NCBI GenBank assembly: GCA_025266875.1
Contig: JALLLT010000051.1
Coordinates: 124,001 to 188,000 of the forward strand
Direction: 5' to 3'
Length of the DNA: 64,000 nt
Source of the DNA: Fennellomyces sp. T-0311
Taxonomy: Eukaryota; Mucoromycota; Mucoromycetes; Mucorales; Lichtheimiaceae
In this document: positions 56,385-64,000 of the stretch, one piece after another
Layout of the letters: every line of letters starts with the position of its first letter
Position numbering within the stretch: the first letter of the stretch is position 1
Position numbers and translations under genes: made by a program
Notes under the pieces: generated by a model
The model's database searches: none
The model's input: only the letters and a program-made list of their open reading frames with translations
What the model was told of the DNA's origin: nothing

Positions 56385-59300
56385 TCATACAATATCTTTT
56401 ACGTTTCCGTGCTGTAGCTGGCTAAGGACTGATGGCGTTGACTTCATCCTGGGCCATATAAAATAGTTTCTTTTGTAGGCACCATCCACCTTCGTCAGCA
56501 ATCCAAAAAATCCCACAATTGCCGCCGCATCAATAACAAGAAGTTTTTCTTTCGCTGATGGGGTGATAAAGATTGAGCCTGTTTGTTTATCAAACTTTGG
56601 ATCGTAGATTCCGACCAATGCCAACAGTCTCGTGTCATCATTCTGAACGTGAGCAAAGTAGAAATATGCTTTCGCGAAGAAATTTTGTGGTCCTTTTACA
56701 ACATCGGATTTCTTACCCTTGTTGGCATTTCTGGCTCATAGCTCAGTATCAGACATTAACCTGTCCATTTCACTTACACATCAATGTCAAGTGTAAGTCG
56801 CACGTAATACGCTGCTCGATACCTCGTTTGGTGAGAAAGAACACTTCCAAGGGTACATCCTTTATGAAATAGTCGACCGGCGTACCGAAATTTCGTTTCC
56901 AACTTTGATGAGGTCTGGTTCCTTTTCATGTACGTGGACAATGCTTTTTGTATAACATCACTTTCCAAAGTAGCAATTGGTTTTTTGCTGTCAAGGTTAC
57001 CATCCTTCAGCATACCCCAAATTTCCGGTGCTGATGGGTCGCCTTTGCTCACACAAAAAACACCTTTCTTCTTCTCCATGTCATCTTGATATTCTTGAGA
57101 GCTCTCAATTAACGGATCAATATAACGAGCCATTGCCAAATTCACCATCACATTGGCAGCGTTTGGTCCTGGTAGTGAGGTACATTTGATCATTTTCGAA
57201 TAGACACCTATCATCCGTTCTAGGCAGCGAGTGCTGTAAAATCGTAAAGGGCCCATTTTGCGAATGATTCCAGCCATGTGCGTGATATAATGCTGAACGG
57301 GAGTAAATACTGAAACAGAGAGATCGCCGTCATCAATCAATTTTCGAAGGTATCCGTGCCACAGATCGACATCACTAACAGCCGACATTTTAGTGCTATG
57401 TTTGTTAAAGTAAGTACATTGACAATTACCTTTCAATCTGATCAACATCAGCTTCTGTAAGTTGATATTGTAATGCTGTTTGACAGGCACGGACTAGGCA
57501 CATGGTTGCTCTCTTGGCATGGTCGCTTGCTAAACGTGGTACCACTAGTACAGGGACTGCATACAATATGAAGTCAACCCAGTCTACAGCCTTGACCATG
57601 GTTTTACTTTTCAAACTTTTCCAAGTACTGTTGAATACTGCAGGTATCGATGTACGTGATTGTTCCATTTCCACCATGACATTGTCGACTCCAATCGAGA
57701 ACGGGCTTTCACAATCTGCCATATCGTATTCTCCTTGTAGTAACTGGAAAAATTGTTGGCCCACACCATGTCCAAGCGTGTGCATCTCATCAAACACAAA
57801 ATACTCCGGACCTTTAAAGCATTTCTTGGATGCGAGTAAACTTGGTCCTTTCAACCCGGCCTAAAAACTCGAAAGCATTAGCACGAGTATCCTTCATCAT
57901 GCATCTTCTTACATGAGCTACTTCTTGTTGGAAATCTTCCTTGACACGCCAACGCTTGCTTACACCATCCTTGTCTTTGAAGTACATTCCGTGCCCACCT
58001 TCATGATGCTCTCCGGAAATGGGACAAATACGACAACCATACTGTGCAGTGTGACCAGCGTGGTTTACTAATGACTTTACAGCGGGCATATCACCGCCAG
58101 CAACCAGTAGATTAACCTTTGCACTTATTGTCTGACTGTTGTTGATTCGGACCTCCATTCCATAGGTCTCGAGATAGTCCAATTCATCCAATGTAGGCCG
58201 TAAAAAGCTTTCAAGATCTTTAGGTGGATTAGGTCCTGGGATCAAGCACACTTGTAACATGTTTTTGTTCTTGTATCTATACATATATGACGCTTAACTC
58301 TTCAAAGATTACAAGCATCACCTTCAACATTATGTGGAGCTTACCGTATATTCGGATCAAAGTTTAATACAACAATATGTACAATTGTCATCGTATGCTG
58401 TGGTGTATCGAAGGGTTGGAAACCGTCAATGTATAACGCTAAGGCAATGTCGAAATCTCCAGTAAACAGTCCATCGCCATCCGACCTGGCTAGCTGTTGA
58501 TACACTGCACCATCAAAAACGTCTCTATACATTCCGTGTCGATGCTTGAAAGTATGTCGATAACGTAGCTGTTCTCTTGTTGCTTCGTCGTTAAGCATGT
58601 ACGCCAGTTGCTCGCCGATCGGCAGTATTTCCACTTTCGCCCTAGCTTCGCGATCCACGTCACATACTTCAGATGCATCTGTCGGACTACCGGCAGTTTT
58701 GACATATCGCTCTTCTTTACAATGATTACATCGTGTGCTTTGATCCGTCCGACCGAACATCTTGCATCCTTTGATACAAACATGAAATGATTCAGTTTCC
58801 ACGGGATAAAATCCTTTGGCTCCTTTTTGGGACTTGTATGGGGTCAGCAGATGTTCATGCTCTAAAATATACGCATTATTTATCCGATAATCCCGTTGGA
58901 AAGGGTCTCAATATGACATACCACTGTCCACAGAAGAAATCATTCCATTACAGAATTTGAGTACGTCGTTATGTGCTGCACGCGAGAGCCGATGATGATC
59001 CACAATCCTTTGTAAATGGATGCTTTTTAACATGATGTAGTCGTCGACGGCATTGTTGCAAAAGGCGTATGACTTCGGTTTATTAGCTGGACGAACGCTA
59101 TTCTTGCCTTCTATCATCATATTTAATAAGATCATGTAGATTTTTTCCTTATTATAGCAAGTAATATTACCAAAGGGATTTTGTTGCTGTTCATCATCTT
59201 TAGCCGTGGACGATTCATTGTCGTTATCCGAAAAATGATCTTGGTGATCTTATTACTGTTTGTAACTGAATATATGACCAAATATGATCTTACCAGTTTT

Positions 59301-59791
59301 TCTACATTCATCCTCATCATCACAGTCACTATAACCGCCATAATAATCACTGTCATTGTTTGACCATTCTCCTGCTTTGACGGTGGATGATACAGTGCTA
59401 TTCGAAGCATCAAAGTCATCAGTTTTGTTGGTGCCAACTACAGTGGGCTTAAATTTTTGGGGAAGCCTATACATAGTATATTATATCTGTGGATTAGATC
59501 TGAGACCAGCAGTTTGCAATTACTGTAAATTGTAAATGTGATTTACCATTTGGACTTGTTGGATGTTTGCTCGGAGTTTCGCCTTTTTGGACAAATGGCA
59601 AAATGCTTAGAGAGCGTTTGCTTCGTACGTAATTTGCACCAGCCACATATAGCAATTGGCTTGTCAATTAATGTTTTTCGCGAGCTTATATGCCTAGTTT
59701 TGACGGTATTCAGTGGACTCAGTTTCGCATGCTTTAAATCTGCGTCATTGCTGATGAGACTTGCTCTTGAAAGTTTGCGTTTGGGGGGCAT
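56385..59791 (-). pseudogene. Tnp2-like CACTA transposase gene with a probable frameshift
   Basis: Coding blocks in order (reverse): 59791-about 59548 (MPPKRKLSRASLISND, then a Cys/His pair CGWCKLRTKQTLSKH as a possible zinc finger), an acidic exon 59467-59306, about 59261-59168, about 59118-58922, about 58867-58346, 58277-about 57860, then 57854-57430, 57406-56780 and 56724-56385. Tnp2-type traits are CKMFGRTDQSTRCNHC, YRDVFDGAVYQQL, LYIDGFQPF, PGPNPPKDLESFLRP, CRICPISGEHHEG and YFVFDEMHTLGHGVGQQFFQ. Intron sites are good except near 57860, where the frame moves by one base with no splice signal (EFLGR to GLKGP), so the copy is probably broken. The DEMH stretch occupies the position of the conserved acidic block of this family. 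Confidence 0.75.
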
Positions 59792-59849
59792 TGAACACTG
59801 ATGAGGCTCCACTAGGACTTGCATAATTCATGCATGGCATTGATGCAAA

Positions 59850-61396
59850 GTGACTAGCAAAAAAAATTTTCAGTCCTGGCAACAGATCCTCCTTGACCAA
59901 ATCATGATCGTAACCCGTAATCAGAGCCGGAAGATGCATCAAGCAACATCTGTTGCCGAATCTGGTAGTGTCTCCAAGTCCGGTTTGGTCTCTTCCAACT
60001 GTACCGCTGCCCTCAAGCCCACTGCTGTATTGAAGTCTATAACTAACAAGTCTACTGCGGCATTGAAGTCCACGCCGAACAACAAGTCTACTGCGGCATT
60101 GAAGTCTACTACTAATCTTAAGACTACAGCTGCAATGAAATCCACACTTAACACCAATTCTTCTGCTACGTTGAAGTCTGTTTCTGCATTGAAGTCCGCA
60201 CCTAAAAAGTCTACTGCTGCATTGAAGTCCACACCTAACAAGTCTTCTGCTGCGTCGAGTTCTACTGTCTTCAAATCTACCGCTGGCCTCATGCCTACTG
60301 CAGCTGTTGATAACCAAGATGATTTTGTTGCTAGCGAGCGGTCGATTTCTTTGAAATCCATATACGTATTGCTGACTAATGCGTTCATGGCAATACAACG
60401 CATTGAAGACTCTCAAGAAACTACGGAGCGCGATCTTGATGAGTGGACTGGCATTTTAGCTGATCTTGTGAAGCGTGTGGATGACATGGCCAGAGCAATG
60501 GAGAACGCAAAGGCAGCTAATGACCAGGGGGATCGTGAGGGGCAAGAAGAATTTCAAAACGAGGTTATTATTCTTATTAATGATCTCGACACTAGTAATG
60601 TTAACCTTAATGTTTATTGGAGCCTGCACAGAGGACAAGACTAAGACCGACACGTGTCGTAAATAACAAGAAAAAGGCCATTAAGCTCACTACGAAGTAC
60701 ATGAAGAGCTATCTCTCTTGTTGTTTCTTTGATAATGATGATGATCTCGCTGAATCCGCCCTCGCTAACGTTCAGCAAGAAGCAACTTTACTCATTTTCA
60801 ATGCTCTCCACAATTGCTCCGTCTCGTTGGAAACAACCTGGAAGAAGTTACCTGAAGATTTCAGAAAACTGTGCGCGACCGAACTGGAGCAAAACTGTGT
60901 ACAATTCGGCGTTCGTCTTGATGAATGTCGTGATCAGTGGGCTGCCAATTGGATATTCCAAACCAAATGGGGAAATATGCACAGGTATCGCAAGCGAAAG
61001 CGGGTAAATTCTTTGATACAGGTATCTTGCTTGCTACTAATTTGTTTTCAATACAGACTGGGTACTATACAGGAACCATGTTAGTATTTCTTCGTGTGAA
61101 GTATGAATTCGTATTTGATCGTTTTTCTTTTGATAGTGGAGTGAGACGTAATTCGACTCCCAGTGAGAATATTGAGGTGCCAAGGTAAGTGGGAAACTTG
61201 TGACAAACATGGCCACGCTTACTTATTATCATTTAGTAAACACGCTGATAATCAGGACGACCGTGATTATCAATACGAACAGGACGACGACTATAACTAC
61301 CAATATGAAGAGGACTACTATCAAGATAGCCACAATAGTGAGCTACTGGAAGATGAGGAACCCGCCTTGAAGCGCCATCGAATGCAAAAAAATTAG
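59850..61396 (+). CDS. Accessory protein of the CACTA-like element, repeat-rich
   Basis: Forward gene diverging from the transposase. The first exon (59850 to about 60610) encodes a basic leader, then about eight imperfect copies of an 11-13 residue unit with core KSTAALKST (about 60045-60290), then a helical region (RDLDEWTGILADLVKRVDDM, ENAKAANDQGDREGQ). Further coding follows in another frame after an intron ending CTGCACAG at about 60634: VVNNKKKAIKLTTKYMKSYL, WKKLPEDFRKLCATELEQN and RYRKRKR, then small exons (RRNSTPSENIEVP) and an acidic Asp/Tyr-rich end (DDYNYQYEEDYYQDSHNS) to TAG 61394-61396. The donor of the first intron is uncertain. A role as the subterminal-repeat binding partner is inferred from position only. 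Confidence 0.6.
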
Positions 61397-61594
61397 CCTC
61401 AAGGTCGGTATGAAATGGTTTCGGATTGTTAAAACGCTTATTTCTTTATAAATCCCTCTCTTTCTCTTGATCGCCCATGTTTATTATGATTATTTACCAC
61501 TTTCTGCTCAATAAAGCATCTTCAAATTCGAAAAGCTATGCCTACAATTTATATAAATGTGAACATATCGAAGAAGCAGCACTGTAATCGACCA

Positions 61595-61724
61595 TTTACG
61601 GCATCCGTTAAATATCCGTAAAATAACGGAGCCTATCCGTAAATTTGATCCGTTAATTGATCCCGTAAACCGACGCTTTACGGGACCGATTAACGGATTG
61701 ATTTTACGTTTTTCTTTACGGATG
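61595..61724. repeat. Right subterminal repeats
   Basis: At least ten ACGG/CCGT-cored motifs (TTTACGGCATCCG, TATCCGTAAA, AACGGAGCC, GATCCGTTAATT, CCCGTAAACC, TTTACGGGACC, TTAACGGATT, TTTACGGATG) within 130 bp, denser than at the left end. Confidence 0.75.
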
Positions 61725-61758
61725 AGCCTTAATTTCACGGTTGATTTTTTCCGCTGTG
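61725..61758 (-). repeat. Right terminal inverted repeat of the CACTA-like element
   Basis: Ends TTTTTTCCGCTGTG, the inverse of the left terminus, followed by the TAT duplication. Confidence 0.85.
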
Positions 61759-61761
61759 TAT

Positions 61762-62383
61762 GCGCGGTACATTATAAGTACATGTTCATGGAAGTGGCTA
61801 TCGGAACCGGCCTTGACTGGGTCGGTAGCATCAGAGTAACATATGAATCTGATAAATCCATCCAGTTTATCAGTCAAGTAAAGATAAATACAGCTGACCT
61901 AAACCGTCAATCATCAGGCACACAGGAGCAGGAACGTATATATATAAGCAGAACAGTGGCTCGCTTGGAGAAGAAAAAACCCCTCCGTGATTTTCTATCA
62001 TTCACCGGGGCATAGTAACGAACGCAGACACAAGCACATTTTGGAGGCATATGTTTTAATCCGATCTCACGGTGTTTGGAGGGAATTGCAATTGGAAAGG
62101 TTAGAGCAGGCCTGTGAAAGTAGGACTTAAATCAAGGCAATTCTTCGAGAATACGAGAATGAGGGGTATCGATAGGCAATATTGTCAGCTGATAGTTATA
62201 ATAACTCAAGTGGTAGACTGTCGGATGCTATGGTAAGCTTCTGAACGTTGAGTGCAATGGCAGGATTACATGGTAAATATGTCAGTTTGTTGGCATATGA
62301 GTTACACCCGACACAAAATCCAATCGATCAACGTGGCACGATTCCTCTCTTTGTTACACCGCAACCCTCCTCTCGGCACGATC
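61762..62383. other. Upstream region of dolichyldiphosphatase
   Basis: 622 bp between the transposon end and the ATG. No gene; should contain the promoter. A GTATATATATAAG TATA-like run is at 61938-61949, well upstream. Confidence 0.5.
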
Positions 62384-63149
62384 ATGGACGACATTCCACT
62401 GACATCATTATCCCTGACGCACGTCCAGTTCGATGCTCGTGACAAATTCGCGTACCTGCTCGCATACATTACTCTGTCACCCTTGGCAATTTTAGTTTTC
62501 TATGCATCTATCATTGTTAGTCGTCGCGAAATTGCAGGAATAAGCATACTGGCTGGCCAGTTGCTCAATGAGGGCCTGAACGCCATTCTTAAAGAATATT
62601 TGCAGATCGCGCGTCCCAACAGTAATGCACGATATTTTTTTAATGAACTTGATTGCTCATTCATGTATCTTTAGGCCATCTGGGAGCCGGCTACGGTATG
62701 CCTTCAAGTCACGCTCAGTTCATCTGGTTCTTTGCGATTTTTGGATCTCTGTATCTATGGAAGCGTATCACCGTCGATTACCCAATCCAAAAAGCAGTGG
62801 TGTCCGTTGCCATGTTTGCTTTGGCTTTACTCGTTTCATATTCTCGGTAAGTGATCGTTGTTATATGGGCAAAGTTGTATTCAAGGCGATATGTTGTCAC
62901 AGGGTATACCTCGGCTACCATACATTACTTCAGGTGATTGCCGGAACAACCATCGGTTGCATATTTGGAATAGCGTGGTACGGCTTTACCGAGTACGGGC
63001 TTCGTCGGTCAGGTTTGATCCAATGGGTGTTGGATCATCCGGTGGGAAAACTGTTGTATTTGCGAGACATGAGAACCATTGACAATGTGGCGAGATGGGA
63101 ATACAAGCAGTGGGAGCAACAAATGGGCGGTCGCAATAAAGGAGAGTAG
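62384..63149 (+). CDS. CAX4: Dolichyldiphosphatase (PAP2 family)
   Basis: ER membrane enzyme that converts dolichyl diphosphate to dolichyl phosphate, recycling the carrier for N-glycosylation. Exons 62384-62621, 62675-62846 and 62903-63149 give 218 residues (human DOLPP1 is 238). The tripartite phosphatase signature is KEYLQIARPN, YGMPSSHAQF and SRVYLGYHTLLQVIAG. As in DOLPP1 the third motif has Gln where other PAP2 enzymes have Asp. Four hydrophobic helices are visible (YLLAYITLSPLAILVFYASI, FIWFFAIFGSLYL, VVSVAMFALALLVSY, VIAGTTIGCIFGIAWY). The start MDDIPLTSLSLTHVQFD matches the family N-terminus (LTHV). Its end lies 181 bp from the convergent PAT1 end. Confidence 0.93.
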
Positions 63150-63330
63150 TTGTAGTAATGTTTTTTACAATTGGATGAGTTATCTTCTTTTTTACTTGTT
63201 TTGAAAGTGGCGTAAAGCCATAAAAAGTAGTGAGTTGGAGCTATTGTAGCAGTGTCCTTTGGATGTAAGTGAATCGAGGGAACACTAAGTGATTTAGTTG
63301 TGAAGGCTAGCGAGTTGGAGCGACAATCGT

Positions 63331-64000
63331 TCATCGGGGTAAAGTGACTTGTGACGAATCGAGACCGAGGGCGTGAAGGAAGAGATTGACGTTGGAAAGT
63401 CTGTGTTGTGCTTGCGCCGCTGGGAAGCGGTTGCTATGGGCGAGTACGATATTCTCCATGACGCGCTCTCTGCATGTGGTGTTAGTGGCACTGGTTTAAG
63501 ACACGTTATTGTACACTTGCCTGACTTCGGTTACTAGGATATGCTGCTGCTCCATGGAAGCACCGACTGCCATGGCAGCAAGGAACTGCCAGACATACAT
63601 ATCATCGACGCTAAGAGAAAGCTGCATTGCGCTCATTGTGGGCTGAATCGGCACCAGGTAGTAGAAAGACGGGAATATAGATGCATAGTGGATTTGGAGA
63701 AGGCCGAACAACGCGTTGTACTCTTGTTGCCACTGTGACAAGTCCTCTGGAGATGGCGCTGGCACGTTGTGGACTGCAGCACCTCCTTGCTTCAAAATTT
63801 CAGCGCGTGACAACAACATAGTCAAAAATGCAAGACCAGGCTACGAAAACGTACTTCAATTAACAACATACGCCTTTTTTTCCAACGAGCCTGCAAGAAA
63901 CTACCTTTGTGCGAGCCACAGCTACAATGTCGTTCTTTTCGATAAAGAGTTTGACCAATCCATTGATGACCTGTAAAGGAGCTTCCGAGATAAGACTCAA
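63331..64000 (-). CDS. PAT1: Pat1 decapping activator, C-terminal part (cut by window edge)
   Basis: Scaffold protein linking mRNA deadenylation to decapping in P-bodies. Reverse-strand exons (window edge)-63905, 63840-63521 and 63469-63331 encode ISEAPLQVINGLVKLFIEKN, then PGLAFLTMLLSRAEILKQGG, the conserved VWQFLAAMAVGASMEQQHIL and VTEVRERVMENI, and the family-typical end NVNLFLHALGLDSSQVTLPR. The last intron (63520-63470) begins GCAAGT after CAG, a second GC-AG intron in the window; reading through would truncate the protein after EVRQVYNNVS. The N-terminal two thirds lie outside. Confidence 0.85.

Larger units (their letters stand above)
56108..61758. mobile_element. CACTA-like (Tnp2-type) DNA transposon, apparently full length
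   Basis: 5651 bp bounded by inverted termini starting CACAGCGGAAAAAA on both sides. 28 of the first 34 bases match by eye. Both ends are flanked by TAT (56105-56107 and 61759-61761), a 3-bp target duplication as expected for CACTA/CMC elements. Subterminal regions hold many short CCGTAAA/ACGG motifs. It carries two divergent genes, a Tnp2-like transposase (reverse) and a repeat-rich second protein (forward), the TnpD/TnpA-type layout of the superfamily. A probable frameshift in the transposase suggests this copy is no longer autonomous. Confidence 0.85.

Noticed and set aside
59745..60416. Long reverse-strand frame (223 codons, Arg/Ser/Gly rich) opposite the transposon accessory gene
   Set aside because: It is the antisense reading of the KSTAALKST repeat tract; repeated units keep several frames open. 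The forward frame has better composition and continues into further exons.

Overview
The window reads as nuclear DNA of an early-diverging filamentous fungus, most likely a Mucoromycota (zygomycete-type) species. Genes are interrupted by many short GT-AG introns (about 45-110 nt), UTRs are CT-rich, and there is a large fungal CSL transcription factor, a class known in basidiomycetes and zygomycetes but absent from most ascomycetes. The placement is an inference; no rRNA or barcode sequence is present. Spliced models were built by hand from splice sites and reading frame, and nearly every recognised gene gives a total exon length divisible by three.

Layout. 1-181 (-) is the 5' part of VTC1 (vacuolar polyphosphate synthesis). 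182-6760 has no supported gene but holds a 1.2 kb foldback repeat and a possible retroelement trace. 6.7-12.6 kb is a compact island: TRP4 (tryptophan synthesis), an unknown 358-residue protein, a GDP-mannose pyrophosphorylase, an Aurora kinase, then a poorly resolved gene. 13.6-17.9 kb is an AT-rich desert with one MITE. 17.9-32.1 kb is the densest island: CIA30 (complex I assembly), tubulin cofactor A, a seven-helix receptor with a long cytoplasmic tail, an unknown membrane-type protein, a mitochondrial two-domain AAA ATPase, a YPL150W-like protein kinase and a RING-finger protein. 36.4-40.1 kb is the CSL factor. 42.3-48.5 kb carries REX1, PRP3 and an epoxide hydrolase. 48.6-56.1 kb is a repeat graveyard: a broken MULE-like transposase fragment, an inverted duplication of a decayed gene, and MITEs. 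56108-61758 is an apparently full-length CACTA-like DNA transposon with terminal inverted repeats, a 3-bp target duplication, subterminal repeats and two divergent genes. It stops about 625 bp before dolichyldiphosphatase (62384-63149); the 3' end of PAT1 (decapping factor) closes the window.

Gene neighbourhoods. Genes are mostly arranged as convergent pairs about 90-360 bp apart (TRP4/unknown, GDP-mannose pyrophosphorylase/Aurora, kinase/RING, PRP3/epoxide hydrolase, dolichyldiphosphatase/PAT1) and divergent pairs with short shared promoters (unknown/GDP-mannose pyrophosphorylase, AAA ATPase/kinase, REX1/PRP3). GDP-mannose pyrophosphorylase and dolichyldiphosphatase both serve glycan precursor supply but are 50 kb apart, so no cluster is implied. 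The most unusual observations are micro-exons: a 5-nt exon that supplies the Walker A lysine of the AAA ATPase and an 8-nt exon at the oxyanion-hole region of the epoxide hydrolase. Others are GC-AG introns in two genes, the intact-ended CACTA element with a repeat-rich accessory protein, and a MITE inserted inside one arm of an older inverted duplication.
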